Notes under the pieces: generated by a model
Seen by the model: only the letters and a program-made list of their open reading frames with translations
Database searches by the model: none
Told to the model about the DNA's origin: nothing
Assembly: GCA_018292915.2 (NCBI GenBank)
Contig: JACVVK020000388.1
Span: 416,001-480,000 of the forward strand
Direction of reading: 5' to 3'
From: Batillaria attramentaria
Taxonomy: Eukaryota; Mollusca; Gastropoda; Batillariidae
Length of the DNA stretch: 64,000 bases
Made by a program: the position numbers and the translations under genes
In this document: piece by piece, positions 1-12,619 of the stretch
Numbering within the stretch: position 1 is the stretch's first letter
How the letters are laid out: the number at the start of each line of letters is the position of its first letter

Positions 1-205
1 ATGTAAAATTTCCAAACAGCCAGCTTTTGTGACCTTGACCTTGAGTCAAGAACAAGTGTGGTGCCTCTGCTGTTTGTAGATTCTGAAAAAATGACAATGT
101 TGAAGTTTTTCCACACACACATACACACACACACACACACACTTACAGACAGACAGATGACAGAGGGTTATTACATAGACTCCCTTTGTTACACAAAGGT
201 GCCGA
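1..205 (+). repeat. CTTGACC element, 3' end
   Basis: Tail of the recurrent element: GACCTTGACCTTGAGTCAAG, then GATTCTGAGAAAATGACAAT, (CA)n, GACAGACAGATGAC and the terminal ACATAGACTCCC...ACACAAAGGTGCC. The 5' part lies outside the window. Confidence 0.85.
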
Positions 206-770
206 AGCCACCCGACCGAAAATGAAAAATGAAAATTGTGGGGTTTTTTGGGCGGTTATTTGAAGGCCTTTCCTTGCACCTTGAGAGAGAGGAGGGGAAA
301 AAAAAAAAGAATAAAAAAGGGTAATTCTCTCAACAGAGAAACAGGATGCTTCAATCCCAATGTGGTAGGTTTAGCTGACATGTATTGCAGCAGGTTTGTT
401 CAGTCTCTTTTAACTTTTCAACAAGTCTTTGGCTGGTATGAAACCCCTGAGTGCTAGAGCAGGATGCACATTTTCAAAAAGGCCTCATCTTCTGAATTAT
501 CTCGTGGTTTGGGTCAAGAGGTAATGTATTCCTATGTGGAAAGGAGCCTCAGGCAACACATTCACAAAATGACCGTGACTGAGACTGGCTGGCATGATTT
601 TTTTAAAACTGACCAGTCATCCCAATGAATATTTTGATCAGCACAGTTCGTAAGCAGAACGTCTTGTAAGTCCAGTAAGCAGAGATTCGATAGAAAAGCT
701 CTGATCTTTTCTGACGTAACGGCATGTGTTCGCGAAGTAGTGTGTTGGGTTTTTTTTTGGTTTTTTTTTT
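206..770. other. unassigned intronic sequence
   Basis: No exon, structured repeat or domain recognised; short A and T tracts only. It belongs to the ITPR intron after exon 39. Confidence 0.5.
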
Positions 771-1252
771 TGCTGCCGTAACTCTTTGCCAGCTCCTGTG
801 GTGTTCCTCCCAGGTCATGGGTGGAACCCACGGAGGACTCGGAAGCAGGGACAATTTTTTTTATTATGCATGATGATGGAGATGAGGATGATAGTAAGAT
901 GATGCTATGGAGGTCCATGTGGTTTGGGACTGCGGGACAGGGCCGCATGCCACGCTACCTGTCGTAAATATCCCGGCATTAACCAGGCCCGGGAACTACG
1001 GCACCTGCGGTGCCGGCCGTGTAATTATCCACATCATAAGACGTGTCATACAAAGGGAAGCACCCCAAAGTCACACCCGTGAAGTGGGTGAAACTCGGCT
1101 GTGTGGCAACAGCCTCCCTATTGGGCCAATAGCACACCCGCTCTGGGTAGGAGCCGACCTAGGTAGGAAAAATCCTGCTTGCCTCGGCTGGGATTCGAAC
1201 CCGGGTCTCCCGGTCCATGATCCGAAGTGCTAACCACTACACTACGGGGGCT
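771..1252 (-). mobile_element. SINE family A, tRNA-derived, ~480 bp
   Basis: The tRNA head is at 1180-1251 read on the minus strand: CCCCCGTAGTGTAGTGGTTA, then GGGTTCGAATCCCAGC (A and B boxes). The body is shared with copies at 25060 and 42957, and the element ends near CTTTGCCAGCTCCTGTGG plus a long A/T tract. The head resembles tRNA-Asp-type genes, but the body and tail mark it as a SINE rather than a working tRNA. Confidence 0.88.
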
Positions 1253-1550
1253 GGTGTTGTTTTCGGTTTCAGTTCATATGATCAGTCGTCACATATCAGT
1301 CACCATGAGGTCCGAGTATCACTTATCTTCTTTCACTGAACGAAAAAAAGTTGTTTCGCTCACCCCACTGAAGAACATTAGCCAGTCATACAAATTCGAA
1401 AATTGATCGATATTCGTGATCGCACAGATAACATCTGTCTCTCTGGTGATCGTAAGTTTCACTGATACGGCTGCAGAGGTGATTCTAGGATTTCAAAACA
1501 GGGGGACACAGGGCCCCCTGACTTTGAAAATGGGGCACATGGCCAGGTCA

Positions 1551-1726
<176 letters not shown>

Positions 1727-1769
1727 AGTGGGTTGGTGTTTGGAAGTTTAACGTCCTTTTACACCTGGG
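1727..1769 (-). repeat. family B SINE tail fragment
   Basis: Minus-strand GTAAAAGGACGTTAAACTTC followed by CAAACACCAACCC is the 3' tail of the family B SINEs at 9379, 29927, 56583 and 59907. Confidence 0.6.
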
Positions 1770-1789
1770 GGGGGGGGGGGGGGACTTAA

Positions 1790-2225
1790 AAAAGAGGTTC
1801 GATAGGAAATTCATCTTCGTGGCACATTGCCCTGTGTGGCGCTCCAAGGTTGACGTTCGGAAGTTCATACATCCATCGTCGGTCGTAAATGGATTAGCCT
1901 TCTTGTGTTTTACACAGAGATGGCACAGCATTCCACCGGAGTCGTTCCGCTGCAGCCACGGCCATTTCTTGGTCCACTCATTTTGGAACAGCCTTCCTTT
2001 CTGCCCGCTTTTGGAACAATCTGGAGTGGGATAGGTAGATTCAGTGGCGGCCGAACCGCTGGCACTCGGCTCCGAGTCCGCAGCAAGCGCGGCGCCCTGT
2101 CTGAGTCCGTCACCCATCTCATCCTCTGCATCGTCTTCTACCTCTTCTTCTCTATCCTTTATTTTCTTCTGTGAAGGAGAAGTCCAATAAAGCTGCTTCA
2201 TCGTGACTGATGTACGACTACTCAA
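1790..2225 (-). pseudogene. hAT transposase N-terminal fragment (BED/TTF zinc finger)
   Basis: From ATG at 2225: acidic serine-rich N-terminus, then NEWTKKWPWLQRND, MLCHLCVKHKKANPF and STLERH, the C-x2-C...H-x-H pattern of the zinc finger found in hAT-related and ZNF862-like proteins. The frame then runs into G-tract translation (poly-Pro); no catalytic domain follows. Confidence 0.65.
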
Positions 2226-2523
2226 AATGATGGCGCATAAGATTTAGGCATATCAGAAAACGGCAGGTAGCAACTGGCTGAAAGAAAACACTCGGACCAA
2301 TCACAAACTTCTATGCAAAAGTGGAGCGACGCATGCGCAATAACCCATCCGTTAGCAGACGACGCGACCGTACGTTTGCCTATGCTTGTCCCGCACAGGA
2401 AACTCGCGAATGCGGGAATTCTTTTCAAGTCGCGGGCAGAGGGCCACACTTGGCTTCCATCTTTGCGCCCAGCGAACAAAAATTGCGGGATACCCGCAAT
2501 CCTGTGCTCTAGAATCACGTCTG

Positions 2524-3198
2524 CAGCTGTCAGTTGCACTGACAGTGTCATTGTCTTTGATTTTACTGTCCATTACTGCCTACGAACTTTAGACACCTCC
2601 ACTTCAGTATAAATGTACCCATGAAATTCCGTTTCTGAGGGACGTTAAACCGTCAGGCACTCTCCCTCTCTCCGTCCGTCCGTATCTGAATCAACAAAAT
2701 GGCGCCACAAGGGTTCACGCCAGCCTCCGCCGCATACTACATATACCTGTAAGAAGCTTGCGGCATATGGAACAGAAAACAGCGGAGCTTGCACAAATGG
2801 CTACGGACCTCCAAAACCGACTTGAAAAAAGACAGAGCGCACTTCCATTTTATCGCCCCTGGTTGCCGATCCGACGAAGCACGTCCGTACATCGCAGAGC
2901 GCAGAATTTATTTTATTTATTTATCTATTTTTTTTATTTTAGAGATTATTAAAAAAAAAAAAAAAAAAAAGAATTTCCGTCTGGAGAGTTTTTCAAAAAA
3001 CGGTTTTCAGTCCACAGACGGAAGAGTTTCACCCATAAAGTTGTTTCTCTATAGAGAAACAACTTAAAAACAAGATCAACCTCATACATGCCAAAGAAGA
3101 CTGGCAGATCTGTCATCTAGAAAAAGGGTCTAAGCACAATGAACTTGACAGGTGCTTTCAACCTTTTTCCAGGCGGTGGTAGATGCCTAAAACATCAC
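2524..3198. other. intronic; A-tract and palindrome
   Basis: Contains GGGACGTTAAACCGTCAGG (2639-2657; shared SINE-tail motif), an A19-20 tract (2950-2970) and a perfect palindrome centred at about 3053 (GTTGTTTCTCTATAGAG and its complement), repeated at 31283. No coding sequence seen. Confidence 0.6.
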
Positions 3199-3342
3199 CT
3201 CTTCCCACTGAGATCCTGGTCGTCTGGCAGTCTGATGATCTCGTTGTGGATGAGTCCTCGCATCAGCTGCAGACACCTGACGTCCAACTCCAGCTGCTCT
3301 ATCTTCTCCTCTTCTGAGAGATCCTGCAGGCTATGGGAGATG
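3199..3342 (-). CDS. ITPR: ITPR window exon 39
   Basis: RISHSLQDLSEEEKIEQLEL then DVRCLQLMRGLIHNEIIRLP, matching the EEKLCIKVLQTLREM motif near IP3R1 residue 1650. Phase 2 out; the next exon is beyond the window. Confidence 0.93.
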
Positions 3343-5177
3343 CTGCAGTGTCACACACAGTGAGTTAGATGCTTTATCCACATTTACCAGAATGAAAGAA
3401 CTGCCAGCATGCTTTAAAAAAAAACTAGAGAGGCAAAAGCCTCTATGGCTCACTTGTGACACAGGTCAAGGTCATTCATAAGAGTATGTTTGTAAAGCTC
3501 TTATCACTATCCATTATCATGCCAAGTAAAGTGTCTCTGGCGCTCTGAGTTCATGGCAAAATTACAATTTTCCCCAAAACAGTTTGTATGACCTTGACCT
3601 TTGGTCAAGGTCATTCAAATGAGATCTCATCCATGTCTATCATTATGCCAAGTTTGATGCCTCTAGTATTTGCAGTTCCTCCGAAAACAGTAATGTTAAA
3701 ATTCACAACAGACAGCTTCAATGACCTTGACCTTCAGTCAAGGTCATTCAGAAAGGTAGGTCTCATTGCTGTCAATCATCATGCCTCGTTCGGTGCCTCT
3801 ACTGTTTGTTGTTTTGGAGAAAATGCCAAGGTTAAAGTTTCTCCAAAAAACCGCTTGCATGACCTTGACCTTGACTAAAAATCACTGAACACAGGTATGT
3901 CTGTAAAGGTGCTGCTAATGTCAGTCATCGCACATATAGTTTGATGCTTGTGATTCTTCTGGATTCTGAGAAAATGAAAATGAAAATTTTCCCAACAGAC
4001 TTTTAATGACCTTGACTCAAGGTCATTTAAGGTGGTATGTGTGCATAGGTTTTATCACTGTCTATCAGCACACCAGGTTTGGCGCCTCTGCTGTTTGTTG
4101 TTTCTGAGAAAATGCCAATGTTAAGGTTTCACAAAAATAGCTTGTACGGCCTTGACCTTGATACAAGGCCACTGACTACATGTATGTCTGTGAAGTTCTT
4201 ATCAACGTCTATCATCATGCAAAGTTTAAAACCTCTGGTGTTTGTAGATTACGAGAAAATGCCAATGTAAAATTTTCAAATAGAGAGCTTTAGTGACCTT
4301 GACCTTGAGTCAAGGTCATTCAAAATGATATTTTTTGAAAGGTCTTGTGGTTGCCTGTCAGCATGCCAAGTTTGGTGCCTCTGCTATTTGTAGATTCTGA
4401 GAAAATGACAATGTTAAAGTTTTCTGGACACACACACATACACACACAGACAGACAGACAGACGACGGAGGGTTAATACATAGACTCCCATTGTTACACA
4501 AGGGAGCCAAAAAATCAGAACAACAAATTTGGGGACAACACATGAGACTATTTATTCCCTAATAATCTAGGCTGAAGTGCCAATTACATCATCAGAGGTA
4601 AAAGACAAAAATATGGTACATACAGCAATGAAGCCCCTGCAAAAGACTTACAGCCCAAAACTTGAGACATAAAAACAATTTCTTGTTTTACTTTCTTTCT
4701 CAGACAACTTACATGGGTACGTAAAATTTACCTCACACATTTAATGACACAGTACCATTCTGCCATGCTTTCATTTTCCTTAGACATGCAACAAACAAAC
4801 AAACAAACATGCAAATAAAGACTAACCGCATCTGTTCGACAAGTATCTTGGCCGGGGCATATTTAGTTTGGGGATCCTTGGCATCTGTGTCAATGAAGCA
4901 CCTAAGATGGTCCTGAAACTCCTGGCCAAGGGGCAGTTCCTCATCACCACCAACCTTTGAGTATTCTGATGACAGAAGAGAGACATTTGATTGAAAAAAA
5001 GGACTTCCACAAAGGAACCACCATCTAGAAGAGTGCTTTCAGCAACTAGATATAGGTCAGTAGAGTGCTGCGCCCCTCTTTTCGAAACCACCAGGCAGTT
5101 CATTTCAAGATAGGTTCTGCAACAAACAAGTCTTTCAAACAGAACAGTAAGGCAAATCTCCTCTCACAGTTTTTAGT

Positions 5178-5230
<53 letters not shown>

Positions 5231-7137
5231 TATTTCTTTTTGTGTGTGCAGTTCTTTTTTTCTCTTCCAACTAACTGGATTTGCTGACACTGAAATTCTC
5301 ACTGTAGCAAAACCCCCTCTGCTGCAATCCAAGAATTCTGTCTCTGAGCGAGTTTTCATGTCCTGATTCATACCATACAGAAAACCAGGGTTCATTTTTC
5401 GACGCGCCTTGTGCTAATTGCCGCAAAATGGGCGATGATGACGCATTGATTCGCGGCTACGTGCGTCGGTGGGCGCATAGAAATCACGGCCAGTGCGCCG
5501 ATGCTTTTTCATCTCTCAATTAAAAAAGAAACATTTTTCAAAACGATTTCGACAGTTCCCGCTTTACATTCGATAAAACTAGGCCTAGAGTCGAACATTA
5601 AATCGAAACTGAAAGTCACGATAGCCACGGCAGTGTTTCGCGAACCTGCGCGCAAAGGGAGAGTACTCTCTTTTACTTGCATCAGCTTACCAAAAGTCGC
5701 TTCAACCAGTCGGAGAGAACCCGTTTCACAACTCAGATAAGCGAGCGAAAATGCCACCTAAGAAGAAAATAAAGCTTCTTGAAGGCCAGAAAACGGTGTT
5801 TTCCTTCACTGGAAGGCGACTGGCAAAACCTGAATCTGACCCCCTCTACGCAACAGGCTGGGAGAGGAGAGAATGGAGCAGTTGATGCGGTCAAGATTGA
5901 AGGGGTGCACTTGAAACATTTGACTTTGATGAGGCAATTCAGAAATGGGGAAATACAAACAGGCGCAGCAAACTCACCAGCTCTAAGTAACTAAAGATTG
6001 TAAGTTTGACTTTGTTTCAGAAATAATTATGTGCTCCAATGAGAAAGGGTTAAAAGCTGAAGTGAAATGTTCTTTTTCACACAGAGTGCAAAAACTGTAT
6101 AAGAAGATTACATGATAAAATAAACTAGAGAGGCAGAAGCCGCCATGGCTCCCTTGTGACACAGGTCAAGGTCATTCACAAAAGTATGTTTGTAGAGCTC
6201 TTATCACTATCCAGTATCATGCTAAGTGATGTGTCTGGCGCTCTGAGTTCCTGGCAATATTACAATTTTCCCCGAAACAGTTTGTACAGCCTTGACCTTT
6301 GGTCAAAGTCATTCGAAAGAGATCTCATCAATGTCTATCATCATGCCAAGTTTGATGCCTCTAGCATTTGTAGTTCCTCCGAAAACAGTAATGTTAAAAT
6401 TCACAACAGACAGCTTTAATGACCTTGACCTTCAGTCAAGGTCATTCAGAAAGGTAGGTCACATTGCTGTCTATCATCATGCCTCATTTGGTGCCTCTAC
6501 TATTTGTTGTTTTGGAGAAAATGCCAAGGTTAAAGTTTCCAAAAAAAAACAAAAAAACGCTTGCATGACCTTGACCTTGACTAAAAGTCACTAAACACAG
6601 GTATGTCTGTAAAGGTGCTGCCAATGTCAATCATCGCACATAGTTTGATGCTTCTGATTCTTCTAGATACTGATAAAATGCAAATGTAAAATTTCCGAAC
6701 ACTGTTTCAATGACCTTGACCTTGAGTCAAGGTCATTTAAGATGGTATGTGTGCATAGGTCTTATCACTGTCTATCAGCATGCCAGGTTTGGCACCTCTG
6801 CTCTTCATTGTTTCTGAGAAAATGCCAATGTTAAGGTTTTGCAAAACTATCTTGTGTGGCCTTGACCTTGACAGAAGGTCACTGACTACATGTATATCTG
6901 TAAAGTTCTTTTCAATGTCTATCATCATGCAAAGTTTAAAACCTCTGGCATTTGTAGATTACGAGAAAATGCCAATGTAAAATTTTCAAACAGAGAGCTT
7001 TAGTGACCTTGACCTTGGGTCAAGGTCATTCAAAATGATATGTTTTGAAAGGTCTTGTGCTAGTCTATCAGCATGCCAAGTTTGGTGCTCCTACTGTTTG
7101 TAGATTCTGAGAAAATGACAACGTTAAAGTTTTCTGG

Positions 7138-7172
<35 letters not shown>

Positions 7173-7175
7173 CAC

Positions 7176-7219
<44 letters not shown>

Positions 7220-10200
7220 GGGTTAATACATAGACTCCCATTGTTACACAAGGGAGCCAAAAAGGCTTAAATTTTGCCGGCTGCTGATTTTCTTTGGCCC
7301 ATTGTTTTTCTGCATGAGGGGCCAATTGGCCCATTGGCATGTTTGGAGTGAATGAACCCTGCAGAAAACCTTTTTCATATAAATAAGCTTCCATTTTGGT
7401 ATCTGCCTGGAATATTCTAGAAATATGAGAAAGGCACTGACTAGAAAGAGCAATATTGCTCACCTTCATGCTAAACATTCAAAGCTACATGATATGTGGG
7501 TACCTTTGTTAGGAAGAATGGTGCACCCAATCTGTGTCTGCACCTTGTTGACACCACAGTATGTTCTCTGCATGTTCTCAGCAAAGATGTTCAGCGTAAC
7601 ATTGACCTCTTCCTCTTCTTTGTAGTACTCCTCATATTTCTGAAATAAAGTGGGAGAGTGAAATTTTGATCTCATGACAATGACCGGCTGTGGATGAATT
7701 TCTGGCCGGGGCAGTTATTTTGTCTCTGGCTTTAACACTGATATTTTGTTAACATATTTCATACCATGTTATGTACGAATTCGCTCCCCTGCCCCTCATT
7801 TATCAATGTCTTCTCTCCACTGCATGTTGGAAGAGCGGGAAGAGAATCAGAACAGGGAATCCTTCAGTGTAGTATGAAACGCTTTACATGACAACAAGAT
7901 TGGGGAGGGTGAATGCACTTGTTCGAGTGAGTTCAAACACGTTTCCTGGTAATGCATTTGGCTGCCTAAGAGTTTACATATTTATTTATACATGTGCTCT
8001 TTATTATCTCACTGCTGGGAAATTCAGGTTGCTCCCACTGGGGGAATGCAGCACTACCTGTTTTTGTTGTTGTTGGGGTTGGTTTGTTTTTATTGTTGGT
8101 TTTTTTCCTGCATGCCGTTTTCCACATTGTAGCCCCTTCTGTTTGGAATGTGATCAATAATACACAGGCTTGTTATTGTGAGCATGTGTGTGTGCATAAA
8201 GGCAAGACAGGCACCGTAAACAAGCATGCTCATGAATTTGGGAGGAAAAATATAAAAAAGATTCATGATCTGTAGTGGCCCCAGAATTTGAAGTGGACAC
8301 CTTAACCACTCGGCCAAGTCCCCAGTTGCAGTGTACTGATGTATATCAGGGCCATAGCAGGCTCCTCAGGATTGGTTCGGCGGCAACCCACACGCCCTCC
8401 CATACCCAACTCCTGCCCCAAATGACAATCGTTCATTGCAAAGACACTTGTAGGAAAAAAATGAGTCAAAATAATAGAAGCAGCATACAAAATGGAAGGA
8501 ACAAAAAGTATGGTCATGCAACATGTTAATAAAAAATATATATGAGGTCGTCTCAAAAGGCCGTATATTTGACAGTGGGTGTATTCAGCTGCTCATAAAA
8601 AAATGTAATTTCAACACATCACATATTTTTTCAAAGTTGTTAGCCTCAGAAAACGTTGGAGAGATACATAAGACAAATTCAAACTGCTATGTTATGCCTT
8701 TGTGTTTGAAAATAAAGAAAATGTTCATAAATGTCACAGCATAAATCTAGCTTCCGATTTTGGACAGTTCACACCCCACGTTTCTTCTGCGCAACTGTTT
8801 GCCAACAATTTGTAGGGATTCCGATCTCGTTCTCCAAAAGGCAAAGGCGGCGGCGACCATAAGTGTTGAACAGCAGGGATGCTGGGTAAATTGTACGGGA
8901 GGTTACTCCGCCGGATGATAAACGAAGAACAGGTGAAATGTGACGAAATATGTTCTTCGCTCCCCCCCCCCCCCCCTTTTTAAAAAAAAAACAAACGGAA
9001 TGATTGCGCTCGCTGGACCGCCTGACCCGGGTACTACAGTCCTGTATATGTGTCTTCATGTGTGGATGTGTGCACACCTGAATTAATCTGTCAAATTGAA
9101 TGCAAGAGATAAACGAATGTACCTTTCTGCCATCACTCCTGACATCTTGTGAGCCAATGCCACCTCCATACTTTTGACGGAACTCCTCCTTTCTCTGTTG
9201 GGAATAAACAAACACAGGCAAACGTGTTAAAACCTGCAAGGTAAAGTTCCCTACTGTTTGGAATGTAAAACCCAGATTTTGGAGAACAAAACCCAACCTT
9301 TGATGAATTCTTACACTGTTTATAACTCTTATGAACCTTCTGGTGTATTTAAGTTCAGCCAAGTCTGAGATATTATTTGGGGAGCCGGGGTGGTCGAATA
9401 GTAGAGCGTTGGACTTCTAATGCTCGGGTCGTGAGTTTGATCCCCGCTGGGGCCAAATATTTGAGCTGGCTTTTTCATCGTTGCCCCGTCTTTAATATCA
9501 CCCTAAGTGGGGGAAAAGGACGTTAAACCCCCAAACACCCACCCCACCCTGAGATATTATTTCATCAAAAATATCAAATTCATCTCTATTACATCCTGAG
9601 GTGACTTAAATAAGGTGGGTGTGGAATACAAGTGGGGGAAATGTAAGCAATGCAATGAGAACCACTAATACTGATTCGCTGTGTTGAAATACATGCCATA
9701 AACTACCAGTGTGTGCATCAAGCAACACTCACACTCGAGGGAATGGCACCGGTGGCTGTGATGAGAGATGTCATACTGGACACAATGTTTTTCAGCTGCC
9801 TCTCTATGGCGATGAGTGGTGCTACTGTGTCCATGAAAGCCTGCAGGTTTAAAAATTTTGTAAAAATTTAACCAAGACAGTCCAAAAAAGAGCATATTAG
9901 CCGCGGGCGATTCTGGAATTCACGAGCCCATGTTAGGCCTATCCTCCAGTCCATTTTGGTGTTAACTTTATTCCCAGCTTCTAGGAAGGATAACTACCCT
10001 AACACCGGGATAAGGCGGAACTGGCTCCCTCATGGCTACTCCTTTGTCCACTGGCCCATCAGCAATAGCCTGCCATATTTCTGATTTAAAAAAAAAAAAA
10101 AAAAAAATTACTGCACGGTTGTAGGCTGAAAACAGTTCATTTTTTCCCCATCCTTTCCTAATCTTCTCAAGCATCGCTGTAATTTCTTGATCAGAGAAAT

Positions 10201-12578
10201 TTGCTCAGATTCGCCTGGTAGGGAGGCCCAACTGACGCTGAGCGGCCAAGAGTGGCCGGTCTGGCAAACAAAGTGCCCATTTTTTAACGTAGAATCACAC
10301 ACTCATGGTTCAGAATACATCAGTAACAGTCATATGATTCATACCTGTTGTTAGTTTACTCTCATTTTTGCAATGGAAAGTTCCAAATCTAGATTGAAAC
10401 CTGTAAACACTAGAAGTCGGCCTCGCATTGCGATCACTCGGTTTGGACTTAGCCGCTGGCGCAACGTGCAGTGAAATGGGCTCACAGCGCGCACTGATGC
10501 TTGGTCACCACGTGTGATGTAATGGAAAGGAAAGACGGGGCAGTGTGCACATGCGCAGTCCACCGCATTCCTAAGGGAGTTCCCTCAGTTAAAAATAGCG
10601 GCGCTGTAAAGCTGTGATAGCTGTCCTATGGGCTGTCCGGCGGACATCACATGAATTGGAACGAAAAAGACGTGATAGGCAGAGGATAGCTAATGCGGTG
10701 GTAATCCTGGTCATAAAGTTAACAAGGCGATGAGAGTTGGTCCCCCGGTTCCTCACCTCAAAGGTCAGGGTGAGTCTGGACAGTTTCTCTTGTTCATCAG
10801 AGAACTGGTCTTTGTCAGGCTGATAGTAGCTGCGACAGAAAATCTGAAACACAGACAAAATGTATTGATCACGCAGGAGAACCTGTGAACTCTAGACAGA
10901 AACTCTGAAAAAACACAAATAAGACAGAGAAAGTGCTGCAGGGCATACCACTGAAAGGCTTCAGAAATAAAAGGAAAGAACTCATGCTTTGGCACCACCT
11001 AAACAACACCTTTAACCCCATGGAATGTAGGATTTTCTGTGGTGAGTCACCTTCACAGTTCCAAAGCAAGAGGGATTCATCTGATTTCAAAATCAACCAT
11101 ACCTGCAGGAATGGCATGACAGCATCAAAGAAGTAGTGCAGTGAACCCCTCATTTCCTCTGCTTGTGCGCCTCCACTTTCACTGCAGGGAGGGGGTAAAA
11201 AATGAAGACTGGAATAATTCTTGAGCATGTTTGACCAACCAAATATCTCTTTGACAAGTACACGAGAAATGCATTGCAGTAATGAATATCTAAATTATCT
11301 AGTACAGCAACAGCTGAACCAGATGTACACTCTTCAATAACTGGAAGAGAGAGAGAGAGACGGAAACATTACCGTATTAACATTTATCTCTCACTAAAAA
11401 TAAACAACGTTCTAATGCCTGCTCAATCAACTGCCTGTGCCAAAACTACAGCTACAGTTCCTTTTTTTTTTCTTTTTCTTTTTTTAAGTAAAGACATTGA
11501 GAACCCACTGGAAATCTTTCAGATTTATGGAACGTACGACTACCTATTAACATGACAAGCTGGGCTAGGAATTGGCACAATGATGGCATGTATGGGAAAA
11601 CAAGAAATGATATACATGTGCAAATGTGGGATATCTGTCATGCATACTGCGGACAATCAGAAAAAAACACTGTGCAAAAAGTTACTTGAAAAAATAATAT
11701 AAAAATCCCAGTGGTACACTGGTATGGTATGGTATGGTATGGTATGGTAGACTTCTCCTCGGCGCACGTATCCATCTCTGCTGAAATGCTCACGGCGCCG
11801 CAGGGCTGGAGGACGAAGCAGTGAAAGCCTGCTGCCGTTAAGCGCTACTTTATGTGCAAACCTCCACCCTGCTATTCACTCTGGTGCGTGCGACAGTATT
11901 TCTGTTTACCACGCCACCGGCCACAGCCTACTCTTCTTCGAAAGATAAACGTGGGATTTTTAGCGTGCACACTTGATGTATGTGCGTGCATGTGTACACG
12001 AAGGCGCGACAGGCACCGCAAACGAGTCTGCACATGGATTTGACTCGATATGGGAAGGAAAAATCCCACCATATTCCTGCCCACCGGGGACTCGAACCCG
12101 GCAGCTCAGGATCCGAAGTCGGATGCCTTAACCACTAGACCAAATCCCCTGATGGGTGCTCAGTGGGACCAGAATGTTTCTAAACAAACTGCATGTTAGG
12201 ATCTGGCTTTCTGGCTGGGAATAAACAAAGTTTGTTCAATGTCTTTCAATGTCACCAACCAAATTATATAAGTATAAGCCTTTTTTTCCTTGTTTTTTAA
12301 CAAAAACTGCTTGGAACTTGTACAAATCATTTTTTCCCCACTTTTTCTGGAGGCTATTGGCGCTTATTAGTGGAGAATGAACTTACAAAACATTATCTCT
12401 GTTTCTAAATGTGCATGCAGTTTTTCAGTTCAAAGGAAAAAAGATCTTGTTCTACAGTACTTCACACCTGGAAGGCTCAGAGTGTATAGCAGTGAAAAAT
12501 GAACACTATGACAACCAAGTAAATTGTACTCCTAGCACTAGTGCAATACAATATGAGCACCATAGAGCAGAAAGCAAA

Positions 12579-12619
<41 letters not shown>

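Larger units (their letters stand above)
5396..7361 (+). mobile_element. hAT element with perfect 8-bp target duplication
   Basis: CAGGGTTCATTTT at 5396 is inverted as GAATGAACCCTG ending at 7361. Both ends abut the 8-bp duplication CAGAAAAC (5388-5395 and 7362-7369), as expected for hAT. Inside is a small plus-strand ORF (5751-5885) and a whole CTTGACC element inserted later (6122-7263). Confidence 0.85.
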
